Shown: positions 1-9,338 of the stretch, one piece after another
How the letters are laid out: every line of letters starts with the position of its first letter
How positions within the stretch are numbered: position 1 is the stretch's first letter
Assembly: GCA_963752345.1 (NCBI GenBank)
Contig: CAVVYA010000010.1
Coordinates: forward strand, 60,177-124,176
Length of the DNA stretch: 64,000 nucleotides
Direction: 5' to 3'
Source: CAVVYA01 sp963752345
GTDB lineage: Bacteria; Pseudomonadota; Alphaproteobacteria; SMXQ01
Translations under genes and position numbers: made by a program
The notes under the pieces: model-generated
What the model saw: the letters and a program-made list of their open reading frames with translations, nothing else
Database searches by the model: none
Told to the model about the DNA's origin: nothing

Positions 1-58
1 GGGCGTTGCCGGCATCGATATCGACACCGGCATCTTTGTAGGTCGGATGGTTGCTAAT
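1..58 (-). CDS. purM: PurM (AIR synthetase), N-terminal fragment
   Basis: The reverse strand reads SNHPTYKDAGVDIDAGNA up to the window edge, which matches the usual N-terminus of phosphoribosylformylglycinamidine cyclo-ligase (purine biosynthesis, FGAM to AIR). Only about 19 codons are present. The codon where Met is expected is ATT (positions 58-56); an in-frame TAA lies seven codons further upstream and no ATG, GTG or TTG lies between. AGAAAG sits just upstream as a possible ribosome binding site. A purM gene divergent from a DUF2066 gene is a common alphaproteobacterial arrangement. Either the start is ATT or the base is miscalled. Confidence 0.7.
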   Translation of the reverse strand, partial: MSNHPTYKDAGVDIDAGNA

Positions 59-178
59 GGGCTTTCTCGTTCGCCGTTAAGTGCTAAGGTCTGGAATTGG
101 CCCGGAAAATGATACTATCTGGCCAGTCCGTATCGTGCGAAAACTCGCGCGAACATAGCCTATCCGAGACGGTTTGCA

Positions 179-1353
179 ATGGTTCAAGGCCTCGTCAGAC
201 AGTCCCTCGTCGGTGGCCGCCGCGCCATCGCCGCGGTGTTTTTTATGGCGGGGTTTAGCGGCCTTGCGCCGGTGATCGGCAGCGTTCAGGCCGCCGACGT
301 TTTCACGGTGGAGAATGTCACGGTCGATGCCACGGCGGAAAGCGCCGCCGCGGCGCGCGAGCGGGCGATCGACCAGCGCTCAGCTGACCGCGCTCAACCG
401 GTTGTTCGATCGCATGGTGCCGCGTGACCAGCGTGCCTCGGTGCCGCACCCCGCGGCGGCGGAGATCGGCGATCTGGTGCGCGACTTTGCCGTGAACGGC
501 GAGAAGACCTCGGCCGTCCGCTACCTGGCCAATCTGAGCGTGCGGTTCCGCCCGGACGACATTCGCGCCCTGCTGCGCTCCGCCGGGGTGCCTTTCGCCG
601 AGACCATGAGCAAGCCGGTCGTCGTGCTGCCCCTGCTGAAATCGGGCGCGGCGCTGCAATTGTGGGAGGAAACCAACCCATGGCGTCAGGCTTGGGCCGC
701 GCTCGACCGCGACGGGCTGGTGCCGTTCGTGGTGCCCGTCGGCGATCTCGAGGATGTCGTGGCGATCGACGCCGAACGCGCTCAGGCCGGCGATCGTCAA
801 GCCCTGGCCGCGATCGCCGATCGCTACAAGGCGGGCAGCGTCATCGTCGCGACCGCCGAACCGCGCGAGCAGAATGGCGGCACGAGCGCCATCCAGATCA
901 CCACGGCGCAGTTTACCGCTTCGGGCGGCGATGATGAAACGGTGGTCAACACGGTGTCGGCGGGCGGCCAGGACGGCGACGCGGTCTGGCAGCGTGCCGC
1001 TGCGTCGATGGCGGAGGGCATCGAGGATGCCTGGAAACGCGCCAATCTGATCCGCTTCGACAGCGCGCGGTCGCTGGTCGCCACAGTGCGGCTGAATACG
1101 CTCGAGCGACCTGATCGAGATACGCAAGCGCCTGTCCGGCGTGTCGTTCCTGCGCTCCTACGATGTCGTGTATGTGGCGCGTGACGCGGCGCAGTTTCGC
1201 CTCAACTTTTTCGGTGACGAGCAACAACTGGCGATCGCCTTGGCGCAGAGCGACCTCACGCTCGAGCAGGATGCCGTCGATTGGATCCTGCGGCGCAGCG
1301 GAGCGCCGCAGCGTGCATCGGCTCCCGACGGTTCTTCCCGACAGCCCCGGTAA
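179..1353 (+). CDS. DUF2066 domain protein, frame broken twice
   Basis: Predicted exported protein of unknown function (DUF2066 family). Residues 1-39 form a signal peptide ending near VQAAD. The reading frame changes near 377 (after ERAIDQ, resuming at AQLTALNRLFDRMV) and near 1104 (after ATVRLNTL, resuming at SDLIEIRKRL). Each break is repaired by deleting one base, giving about 390 aa. It is followed after 3 bp by the phosphatidyltransferase gene, and the two are probably cotranscribed with perM and hdaA. Position between purM and these genes is typical for the family. The breaks look like sequence errors, but real inactivation cannot be excluded. Confidence 0.7.
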
Positions 1354-1356
1354 TCC

Positions 1357-1905
1357 GTGAATCTCGCCAATCTCATCACGCTCGCGCGTCTGATCTCGGT
1401 CCCGGTCATCGTTTGGGCGATCCTGGCCGGAGAGATGGACCTGGCTTTCGCGATCTTCGTCATGGCCGGCGTGTCGGACGCGGTCGACGGATTCATCGCC
1501 AAGCACTTCAACAGCCGCTCGGTGTTCGGCAGTTATCTCGATCCCTTGGCCGACAAGGCGCTGCTGATGAGCGTTTATGTCGCGCTTGGCCACGCCGGGT
1601 ACCTGCCGATCTGGCTCGTCATCCTGGTGGTATTTCGCGACGTGCTCATCATCGGCGGCGTGCTGCTGCTGTTCACGATCGGCAATCGTAGCTTCCGCGT
1701 CGAGCCGCTGCTGATCAGCAAGGCCAATACCGTGGTCCAGATCGTCCTTGCGGCCATCGTCCTGGGCGGCGAAGCCTTCGATTTGACGGATCCGCGGCTC
1801 GTCACCGTGATTGTTTGGATCGTGGCCACGACGACGGTGGCATCGGGCGCCAGCTATATCGTGCAGTGGAACCGGCGCGTGCCCACCATGGAAGACCGTC
1901 CATGA
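1357..1905 (+). CDS. CDP-alcohol phosphatidyltransferase family protein
   Basis: Integral membrane enzyme of 182 aa that transfers a phosphatidyl group from CDP-diacylglycerol to an alcohol, probably glycerol phosphate (PgsA-like). The family motif is visible at residues 41-67: DAVDGFIAK, then FGSYLDPLADK, supplying the metal-binding aspartates; the usual AR is AK here. Several hydrophobic segments follow. The start is GTG, 3 bp after the DUF2066 stop, and the stop overlaps the next start as ATGA, so translation is coupled. The exact alcohol substrate cannot be read from the sequence; cardiolipin-type members share the motif. Confidence 0.85.
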   Translation: MNLANLITLARLISVPVIVWAILAGEMDLAFAIFVMAGVSDAVDGFIAKHFNSRSVFGSYLDPLADKALLMSVYVALGHAGYLPIWLVILVVFRDVLIIGGVLLLFTIGNRSFRVEPLLISKANTVVQIVLAAIVLGGEAFDLTDPRLVTVIVWIVATTTVASGASYIVQWNRRVPTMEDRP

Positions 1906-3057
1906 GCCGTCTTCATCCCGCCTGGTTCTGGGCCTTCATCATCGCCGCCTTCATGGCGTGTCTCTATTTGTTCCGTCCGATTCTGACGCCCTTCGTCATC
2001 GGTATGCTGCTGGCCTATCTGCTCAATCCTGCCGGTGATCCGCCTGTCGCGTCTGGGCATCGGCCGGGCCTGGGCCTCGGTGCTCGTCCTTCTGCTCGCC
2101 TTCATCTTCTTTATCGGCGTGCTGCTGCTCCTTCTTCCTCTCCTGCAGCAACAGTTGACGGATCTCATCGGCAAGCTGCCCGACCTGGTTTCCGTTATCC
2201 GGGCGCGGCTGTTGGAACTGCTGGCTCTGGCGCAGTCCCGCATGTCGGCGGAAACCGCGGCCAAGGTGCAGGACAGCGTCGGCGGCGTGCTCGGCGACCT
2301 GGCCGGGAATCTCGCGGCGATGCTGGGCGGCCTGCTGGCGGGGATTTGGACGGGCGGCATGGCGCTCGTCAACGTCTTGTCGCTGATCTTCATTACGCCG
2401 CTCGTCGCATTCTACATGCTGAACGACTGGGACCGCATCATCGCCGCCATCGACGACAACATTCCGCGCCGCTATGTGCCGACGGTGCGCTACCTGGCGC
2501 ACGACATCGATGTCCACCTCGCCGGCTATTTGCGTGGCGTCTCGATGATCTGCGTCTTCCTCGCGGCCTTCTACGGTTCGCTATTGTCGCTGGTCGGGCT
2601 CGATTTCGGCCTGATCATCGGCCTGGTCACCGGCGTGCTGTCGTTCGTTCCCTTCGTCGGAACGATCACCGGCTTCATTCTCAGCGTGGGGCTGGCGCTC
2701 GTGCAATTCTCCGAACTCACCTCGGTCCTGCTGGTGGCGGGGATCTTCATCATCGGCCAGATGATCGAAGGCAATGTGCTGCAGCCCTGGCTGGTCGGCC
2801 GACAGGTCAACCTGCATCCGGTGTGGATCATTTTCGCGCTGCTCGCCGGCGGCACATTGTTCGGTTTCCTCGGTGTCCTGCTCGGCGTGCCGATCGCCGT
2901 GGTGATCAGTGTGCTGCTGCGCTACGCCCTGAAGCGCTACCGCCAGAGCCCGCTCTATCAGGGCGATCCCGCCCTGCTGCCGCCACCGAATCCCGGCGCC
3001 GATCCGGGCCTGCCGGCGCTGGGCAGCGACAAACGCGCCGGCGCGCCCGCGCCCTGA
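1902..3057 (+). CDS. AI-2E family transporter (PerM-like), one frame break
   Basis: Polytopic inner-membrane protein of the PerM/AI-2 exporter superfamily. The N-terminal part (MSRLHPAWFW to LLAYLLNP) is in one frame and the remainder, from IRLSRLGIGRAW, in the next. Removing one G near 2034 joins them as LNPAVIRLSRLG and gives 384 aa, the normal family length. The C-terminal half has the family's GxxxGQMIEGNVLQPWLVG region and a glycine-rich last helix, then a Pro-rich tail. The start overlaps the upstream stop (ATGA) and hdaA begins 2 bp after its stop. The transported substrate is unknown. Confidence 0.85.
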
Positions 3058-3059
3058 AC

Positions 3060-3834
3060 ATGGCCGATCCCGAGGACAATCCGGGCCGCCGTCAACTCGC
3101 GTTCGATTTCAGCCATCGCCCGAGTCAGAGCGGCGAGGATTTCATCGTGGCGCCAAGCAACGCGGCGGCCGTGGCCTGGGTCGACGCTTGGCCGGGCTGG
3201 CCCGCTCCCGCGCTGGTGGTCTACGGTCCGCCCGGCTGCGGCAAGAGCCACCTTGCCAGTGTGTGGCAGGCGCGGGCCGCGGCGCTGCGCTCTCAGCCTG
3301 CCGCAGACAGGTCGGTTCGATCCGCTGCAAACCCTCGCCGGTGGGGCGGCGGCGGTGGTCGAGGACGTCGACCGCTGGATCGCCGGGGACGAGGCGCAAC
3401 GGCAGCTTTTTCATCTCTACAACGTGGTCGCCGAGCGGCGCGGGCACCTGATGCTGACCGCCCGGGTGCCGCCGGCGCTCTGGCCCATGCGGTTGGCCGA
3501 TCTGCGGTCGCGGATCGCCGCGGCACCGGCGGCGGCGATCGAGCCCCCCGACGAGGATCTGGTGGCCGCGCTGCTGATGAAGCTGTTCGCCGACCGGCAG
3601 CTCAAGGCCGGCGACGACGTGCTCACGTTCCTGCTTGCGCGCATGGACCGAAGCTTCGATGCTGCGCGCCGCTTGGTCGCGGCGCTCGACGAGGCGGCCT
3701 TGCACGCGCGGCGCAACCTGACCGTGCCGCTCGCCGGCGAGGTCCTGCGCCAGGTCGGCCCTGACGGCCGAAGCAGCGCCGGGGATCGCGCCGGCCGTGA
3801 CATCGGCCAAGTCGACGACACTATGGGCTCTTAG
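3060..3834 (+). CDS. hdaA: HdaA, DnaA-related regulator of replication initiation, one frame break
   Basis: Small DnaA-domain-III-like AAA+ protein that with the sliding clamp promotes hydrolysis of DnaA-ATP. The opening RRQLAFDF near residue 10 resembles the clamp-binding motif of Hda proteins, and VVYGPPGCGKSHLASVW is the Walker A region. The frame changes near 3291: one extra base between AALR and LSLPQTGRFDPLQ. The rest runs through VVEDVDRW (Walker B-like) and a lid/helical domain. Repaired length is 257 aa. It sits directly after perM, as in many alphaproteobacteria. Confidence 0.85.
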
Positions 3835-3843
3835 GAGGACACG

Positions 3844-4623
3844 ATGAATTTGGGTATCGCCGGCCGTACGGCCTTGGTATGCGGCGCGAGCCAGGGGCTC
3901 GGCCGCGGCTGCGCGGAGGCTCTCGCCCGCGAAGGGGTCAAGGTCTTCATCAATTCGCGCACCCAGGCAAAGCTCGAGGCCACCGCCGAAGAAATCGCCG
4001 CAGCCACCGGCGCGGAGGTCGTTCCCGTCGCCGCGGATATCACGACCGACGCCGGCCGCCGCGTGGTGCTCGGCTCGATTCCCAACCCGGACATCCTGGT
4101 GACCAATGCCGGCGGCCCGCCGACCGGCGACTTCCGCGACTGGACCCGCGACCACTGGATCAAGGCGCTCGACGCCAACATGCTGGCGCCCATCGAGCTG
4201 ATCAAGGCGACGGTCGACCGCATGATCGAGCGCAAATTCGGCCGTATCGTCAACATCACCTCGAACGCGGTAAAGGCGCCGATAGACCTGCTCGGTCTGT
4301 CCAATGGCGCGCGCTGCGGCCTGACCGGCTTCGTCGCCGGGCTGTCGCGCCGCACGGTGAAGCACAACGTGACCATCAACAACCTGCTGCCCGGCACCAT
4401 GGACACCGAGCGCCTGCGCTCCAACTTTGTCGCCATGGCGAAGAATGCCGGCCAGCCGATCGACGCCTATACGGCGAGCCGGCTCGCCGCCGTGCCAGCC
4501 GGGCGCTTCGGCACGCCCGAGGAGTTCGGTCAGTTGTGCGCCTATGTCTGCTCGGCCCAGGCGGGCTTCATCACCGGGCAAAACTTGCTGATCGATGGCG
4601 GCGTCTACCCCGGCACGTTCTGA
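3844..4623 (+). CDS. SDR family oxidoreductase with altered catalytic motif
   Basis: Rossmann-fold short-chain dehydrogenase/reductase of 259 aa. The N-terminal cofactor motif is GASQGLGRG (residues 14-22) and the NAG motif appears as TNAGG. Where classical members have the YxxxK catalytic pair, the sequence reads SNGAR just before CGLTGF, so Tyr and Lys are replaced by Ser and Arg; the preceding catalytic Ser region is NITSNAVKAP. The C-terminus (FITGQNLLIDGG) is normal. A GGAGG ribosome binding site precedes the ATG by 7 bp. It probably belongs to a conserved FabG-like subgroup; the substrate is unknown. Confidence 0.85.
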   Translation: MNLGIAGRTALVCGASQGLGRGCAEALAREGVKVFINSRTQAKLEATAEEIAAATGAEVVPVAADITTDAGRRVVLGSIPNPDILVTNAGGPPTGDFRDWTRDHWIKALDANMLAPIELIKATVDRMIERKFGRIVNITSNAVKAPIDLLGLSNGARCGLTGFVAGLSRRTVKHNVTINNLLPGTMDTERLRSNFVAMAKNAGQPIDAYTASRLAAVPAGRFGTPEEFGQLCAYVCSAQAGFITGQNLLIDGGVYPGTF

Positions 4624-4706
4624 AGCAAATGCTTAGGTGATGGTCTTCGTAATCAGGAGTTAAAGCAGACTGTGAACGACGCGGGCCGGGGTCTTCACCC
4701 ATCACC

Positions 4707-5240
4707 TCAGCTTGTTAGATCGCGGGGGGCGGTGAAGGCTTCCAGCCGGCCTTGCCCGTAGTCGATCTCGCGCCAGAACTGCGCTTCGGGAAACCGGATT
4801 ACCGCGAGCGCGGCTGTTGGAAACGCGACTTTCATGCGGTCGCGCGCTTCGCGGGCAGCCTCCGAGGCGACTTCACCCGATAGGTGAAGTGCGAATTCAT
4901 GCAAGCCTGGATTATGGCCTATTAACAATAGGCTATCCGGGTTTGTCGACGTAAAATGCAAACGGGCGAGTAAGGTGTTCGGGGTCGCCAGATAGAGCGC
5001 GCGGTCGCGCACCACCGCCACATCCCCGGCCAGTTCGGGCAAAATCAGTTCGAGCGTTTCGCCGACCCGGCGAGCGGTGGAGGCCAGCACCAGTGCCGGA
5101 TGGTGGTGCAGCCCGCGGAGGTATCGACCCATGGCGCTGGCCGCCTTGCGTCCGCGTTCATTCAACGGCCGCTCGTGATCGGGCAGGCCCTTGTCCCCCC
5201 AACTGGATTTGGCGTGGCGGAGCAGGTACAGTGTTTTCAT
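4707..5240 (-). CDS. SixA-like histidine phosphatase
   Basis: Short (177 aa) histidine phosphatase superfamily protein. The phosphohistidine motif LLRHAKSSW lies at residues 6-14 and the second catalytic histidine in LLIGHNPGLHE near residue 112. Family members such as SixA dephosphorylate phosphohistidine on signalling proteins. It is divergent from ppk1 with 186 bp between, and the ppk neighbourhood suggests a role linked to phosphate or phosphotransfer control, though this is inference. Start ATG; complete. Confidence 0.85.
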   Translation of the reverse strand: MKTLYLLRHAKSSWGDKGLPDHERPLNERGRKAASAMGRYLRGLHHHPALVLASTARRVGETLELILPELAGDVAVVRDRALYLATPNTLLARLHFTSTNPDSLLLIGHNPGLHEFALHLSGEVASEAAREARDRMKVAFPTAALAVIRFPEAQFWREIDYGQGRLEAFTAPRDLTS

Positions 5241-5361
5241 TGTCGTAATATTAAGCCTTAACTGGCCCTAATTTCGGCACGATCGCAGCCCATGATCTGC
5301 ATGTCGGGGCCACACCGTCTGTTCGGTCCCTGACAATGGCGACGCCGACATTATGACAGCC

Positions 5362-5378
5362 ATGTCACCGGCCTGTCG
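5362..5378 (+). promoter_or_regulatory. Possible Pho box upstream of ppk1
   Basis: TGTCA at 5363-5367 is followed by TGTCG at 5374-5378, an 11-bp spaced direct repeat as in PhoB boxes (TGTCA-N6-TGTCA). It ends 48 bp before the ppk1 start, and ppk is a common PhoB target. The second repeat has one mismatch and no flanking promoter was confirmed. Confidence 0.4.
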
Positions 5379-5426
5379 CCGCCACTGCGTTAAAACGGAG
5401 CCCTGCTAGACCCTTCGAGGAACGAC

Positions 5427-7538
5427 GTGACCATTCCATCGGCGAGCACACTGGCCAGCGTCGCGGCACCGGGGCAATACGATCCCGGTTCGCCGGACCG
5501 GTTCATCAACCGGGAGCTTTCCTGGCTCGCGTTCAATGCCCGCGTGCTGGAGGAGGCGAGCAACCCCGACCACCCGTTGCTCGAGCGCGTGCGCTTCCTT
5601 TCCATCTCGGCCAGCAACCTCAACGAATTCTTCATGGTCCGCGTCGCTGGCCTGAAGGCCCAGTTGCGCGCCGGCATCGCCACGATCAGCGAGGACGGCC
5701 GCACCGCGGAGCAGCAACTCGCGGCCATATCGCGCACCGTGGCCGAGGTGCTCGCCCAGCAGCAGGAACGCTGGCGTACCCTGCGCCGCCAGCTCACCGA
5801 AACAGGCATTTTCCTGGTCGAGGCGGAGGACCTGAGCGACGACGACCGGCGCTGGCTCGAAAACTACTTCATGGAGCATGTCTTTCCGGTCCTGACGCCG
5901 CTCGCCATCGATCCGGCCCATCCGTTCCCGTTCATCCCCAACCTGGGTTTCAGCCTGGTGCTGGAGTTGCACCGCGACTCGGATGGTGAAACCCTCAAGG
6001 CGCTCGTGCCACTGCCCAACCAGGTGCGCCGGTTCGTCCGGCTGCCGGGCAGCACGATCCGCTTCGTCGTGCTCGAGAAGCTGGTGGAGATGTATCTCGA
6101 CCGGCTGTTCCCCGGCTTCGAGGTGACCGGCATGGGCCAGTTCCGGTTGCTGCGCGACAGCGAGGTCGAACTCGAGGAAGAGGCCGAAGACCTGGTGCGC
6201 GAAATCTCCTCGGCGCTCAAGCGGCGCCGGCGCGGCGTGGTCATCCGCCTGACCTTCAACAAAGGGATTCCGGCCGGGTTGCGCAGCTTCGTGATCAACG
6301 AGCTGCATGTCGCCGACAGCGACGTGTTCGACGTCGGCGGTCTGCTCGGGCTGGCCGACATCACCCAGATCATCACCGACGAGCGGCCGGACCTGCTGTT
6401 CACGCCGTTCAACCCGCGCTTCCCGGAACGCATCCGCGATGCCGGCGGCGATTGCTTCGCGGCGATCGCCAGCAAGGACATCATCGTCCACCACCCTTAC
6501 GAGAGCTTCGACGTGGTGGTGCAGTTCCTGCGCCAGGCGGCGCGCGATCCGAACGTGGTGGCGATCAAGCAGACGCTGTATCGCACCAGCGATGACAGCC
6601 CGATCGTCAAGGCGCTGATCGAAGCCGCCGAAGCGGGCAAGTCGGTCACCGCCATGGTCGAGCTCAAGGCGCGGTTCGACGAGGAGGCCAATATCCGCTG
6701 GTCGCGCGATCTGGAGCGCGCCGGCGCGCAGGTGGTCTACGGCTTCATCAATCTCAAGACCCACGCCAAGGTTTCGCTGGTGACGCGCCGCGAAGGGCAG
6801 GGGCTGAAAAGCTACGTGCACTTTGGCACCGGCAACTATCACCCGATCACCGCCAAGATCTACACCGACCTGTCGTTGTTCACGACCGATCCGGCCTTGT
6901 GTCACGATGCGGCGCGACTGTTCAACTTTATGACCGGCTACGCCCGCCCCGAGGAATTCGAGAGGCTGGCGGCATCGCCGATCAATCTCCGTGAAACGCT
7001 GCTGCGGCTCATCGAGGATGAGATCGCCCATGCCAGGGCAGGACGTCCGGCGGGGATCTGGGCCAAACTCAATTCTCTGCTCGACCCCGAGGTCATCGAT
7101 GCTTTGTATCGCGCGTCCCAGGCCGGTGTGGCGATCGACCTGGTGGTGCGCGGCATCTGCTCGCTGCGTCCGGGCGTTCCGGGCCTGTCGGAAAACATCC
7201 AGGTGAAAAGCATCGTCGGGCGGTTCCTCGAGCATTCGCGCATCGTCTGCTTCGGCAACGGCCACCCGCTGCCGTCGCCCAATGCCAAGGTGTTCATGTC
7301 GTCGGCCGACTGGATGACGCGCAATCTGGACTGGCGCGTCGAAACCCTGGTTCCGATCGAGAATCCCACCGTGCATCAGCAGGTGCTGGGCCAGATCATG
7401 GTGGCCAATCTGAAGGATAATCAGCAAAGCTGGACGTTGGACCCGCATGGTGTCTATCATCGGGTGAAACCAGAGTTCCCAACCCTTCAGCGCTCATCAA
7501 TTTTTCATGACCAATCCCAGCCTATCCGGCCGCGGTAG
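5427..7538 (+). CDS. ppk1: Polyphosphate kinase 1
   Basis: Reversible synthesis of inorganic polyphosphate from ATP. At 703 aa it has full family length: N-terminal PPK_N domain (FINRELSWLAFN near residue 27), the middle domain and two phospholipase-D-like C-terminal domains. The autophosphorylated histidine is in LKTHAK (near residue 450) and the second conserved histidine in RFLEHSR (near residue 606). The GTG start is preceded by GAGGAACG. It is followed by a Ppx/GppA phosphatase gene that degrades the same polymer. Confidence 0.95.
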   Translation: MTIPSASTLASVAAPGQYDPGSPDRFINRELSWLAFNARVLEEASNPDHPLLERVRFLSISASNLNEFFMVRVAGLKAQLRAGIATISEDGRTAEQQLAAISRTVAEVLAQQQERWRTLRRQLTETGIFLVEAEDLSDDDRRWLENYFMEHVFPVLTPLAIDPAHPFPFIPNLGFSLVLELHRDSDGETLKALVPLPNQVRRFVRLPGSTIRFVVLEKLVEMYLDRLFPGFEVTGMGQFRLLRDSEVELEEEAEDLVREISSALKRRRRGVVIRLTFNKGIPAGLRSFVINELHVADSDVFDVGGLLGLADITQIITDERPDLLFTPFNPRFPERIRDAGGDCFAAIASKDIIVHHPYESFDVVVQFLRQAARDPNVVAIKQTLYRTSDDSPIVKALIEAAEAGKSVTAMVELKARFDEEANIRWSRDLERAGAQVVYGFINLKTHAKVSLVTRREGQGLKSYVHFGTGNYHPITAKIYTDLSLFTTDPALCHDAARLFNFMTGYARPEEFERLAASPINLRETLLRLIEDEIAHARAGRPAGIWAKLNSLLDPEVIDALYRASQAGVAIDLVVRGICSLRPGVPGLSENIQVKSIVGRFLEHSRIVCFGNGHPLPSPNAKVFMSSADWMTRNLDWRVETLVPIENPTVHQQVLGQIMVANLKDNQQSWTLDPHGVYHRVKPEFPTLQRSSIFHDQSQPIRPR

Positions 7539-7590
7539 CGCTTTGAAGGGGTCGGCCGTGATGTTGAGGCAGATGCTCCCCAAGGCCTAG

Positions 7591-9225
7591 GTGCGTCGAA
7601 CCGTCCGTTCCAAATCCGCTGCGAAACGTGCCAAGGCCTCCAAGAAGAAGGGGGAACGACGGTCCGTGTCCAAAGCGCGCAGACCGAGCAAGGCCGCCGT
7701 CGCCCTCTTTGCCGCGACCGGAGCGGTCGAGACGCCGCGCGTCGGCGTCATCGACATCGGCTCCAATTCCGTCCGCCTGGTCGTCTATGACGGGATGGGC
7801 CGGGCGCCTCAGCCGATCTTCAACGAACGCGCGCTCTGCGGCTTGGGCCGCAAGCTGGGCGAGACCGGCCGTCTCAACCCTCAGGGCGTCAAGATGGCCA
7901 TCGAGAACATGGCGCGCTTCGTGCTTGCCGCCGAGGCGATGCATGTCGCCCATCTGGCGGTGGTCGCGACCGAAGCCGTGCGCGCGGCCGAGGACGGCCC
8001 TGCCTTCGTCGACGACCTGGAGCGCCGCTTCGGCATCGTCGTGGAAGTGCTCAAGGGCGAGATGGAGGGCAAGCTTTCCGCCTACGGCGTGATTTCCGGC
8101 ATTCCCGAGGCGCGCGGCATGATGGGCGATCTCGGCGGTGGCAGCCTCGAAGTGGTGACGATCGGAAAAGGCAAGCCGGGGCATTGCGCCTCGGTGCCGA
8201 TCGGTCCGCTGCGGCTGCTCAGCACGTGGGACAAAAATCCGAAGAAGGCGCGCAAGATCATCGACGATGCGTTCGAGAGTCTGCCCTGGATCTCGTCGGT
8301 GCGCGGCCAGACGTTCTATCCCGTGGGCGGCGCCTGGCGCGCGCTGGCCAATATTCACATGCAGCAGACCAACTATCCGCTGCATGTGATTCACGAATAC
8401 GAGATGACGGTGAGGGAAGCCAAGGAGCTGCTCGGCATCATCATGCACCTCAGCCCGTCGTCGCTCGCCCGCATCGAACGGGTGCCGAAGAAGCGTCTCG
8501 ATACCCTGCCGCTGGCCGCGGTGGTGCTCGACCGGCTGATCGACATCATGAAGCCGGACTGCCTGGTGTTCTCGGCGCAGGGCCTGCGCGAGGGGCTGCT
8601 CTATAGCAAGCTCACGCCGGCGCAACGGCGCCAGGACCCGCTGCTCGCGGCCTGCGACGTGATCGCGAGCCGCTCGAAGCGCTTCGATGTTTCCGGCAAG
8701 GAATTGTTCGAGTGGATCGATCCGCTGTTCCGCAAGGACGACGCGGCGCGCAAACGCCTGCGCATGGCGGCATGCCTGCTCGGCGATGTCGCCTGGAACG
8801 AGCATCCGGATTACCGCGCCGAACAGGCATTCTGGCGCGTGTTGCGTATGCCCGTTACGGGAATCGACCATCCGGGCCGCGTCTTCATCGCGACGGCGAT
8901 CGGCGCGCGCTACGGCGCCTTTGACAACGGCATCGATGCCGAGGCCGTCGAGCGCAACTACCGCTTGATCTCGGAAGAGGATTTCTCCCACGCCCAGGTG
9001 CTCGGCAAGGTCTTGCGCTTCGCCTTCACGCTTTCGGCCGGCAGCCGGCGCATTCTGAAGGCGACCCGGCTGTCGCTCGGCAAAAACGATCTCACCCTGA
9101 AGCTGCCGCGCGGCGGCGACGCCTTGCTCGGCGAGATGGTGCTGCGCCGTTTCGAAAGCGTGGCCAAGCAGCTCGGCCGCAAGCCGCGCCTGACCGGGGC
9201 CGCCAAGAAGCAACTGGAAGACTGA
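7591..9225 (+). CDS. Exopolyphosphatase / pppGpp phosphatase family (Ppx/GppA)
   Basis: Enzyme of 544 aa in the ASKHA fold family that removes terminal phosphate from polyphosphate or converts pppGpp to ppGpp. The first phosphate motif is VIDIGSNSVRLVVYD (near residue 52) and the second GDLGGGSLEVV (near residue 177). The extra N-terminal 45 residues are Lys/Arg-rich and could be partly untranslated if a later start is used; the annotated start is GTG. It lies 52 bp after ppk1 and is likely cotranscribed. The C-terminal half is the alphaproteobacterial type of extension. Confidence 0.88.
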   Translation: MRRTVRSKSAAKRAKASKKKGERRSVSKARRPSKAAVALFAATGAVETPRVGVIDIGSNSVRLVVYDGMGRAPQPIFNERALCGLGRKLGETGRLNPQGVKMAIENMARFVLAAEAMHVAHLAVVATEAVRAAEDGPAFVDDLERRFGIVVEVLKGEMEGKLSAYGVISGIPEARGMMGDLGGGSLEVVTIGKGKPGHCASVPIGPLRLLSTWDKNPKKARKIIDDAFESLPWISSVRGQTFYPVGGAWRALANIHMQQTNYPLHVIHEYEMTVREAKELLGIIMHLSPSSLARIERVPKKRLDTLPLAAVVLDRLIDIMKPDCLVFSAQGLREGLLYSKLTPAQRRQDPLLAACDVIASRSKRFDVSGKELFEWIDPLFRKDDAARKRLRMAACLLGDVAWNEHPDYRAEQAFWRVLRMPVTGIDHPGRVFIATAIGARYGAFDNGIDAEAVERNYRLISEEDFSHAQVLGKVLRFAFTLSAGSRRILKATRLSLGKNDLTLKLPRGGDALLGEMVLRRFESVAKQLGRKPRLTGAAKKQLED

Positions 9226-9295
9226 CCAGCTGGTGCGCCAGGGCATGATCCGCTTTCCATGCAATAGGACCATGCTCTCGAGTCCTGATTGACTC

Positions 9296-9338
9296 GCGTT
9301 TTCTACGCCGAGCCGGTTTCCACTCGGCGGAAAACACG
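9296..9338. terminator. Bidirectional hairpin between convergent genes
   Basis: GCCGAG and CTCGGC form the inner stem, extended outward by GTTTTC and GAAAAC. It lies between the ends of the Ppx/GppA gene (+) and the CRP/reductase gene (-), so it can end transcription from either side. Confidence 0.6.

Noticed and set aside
5406..7460. 684-codon open frame opposite ppk1, and similar long antisense frames opposite topA, rnr, gppA and others
   Set aside because: High GC leaves stop-free shadows; these frames are His/Arg/Ala-rich, lack motifs, and oppose clearly conserved genes.
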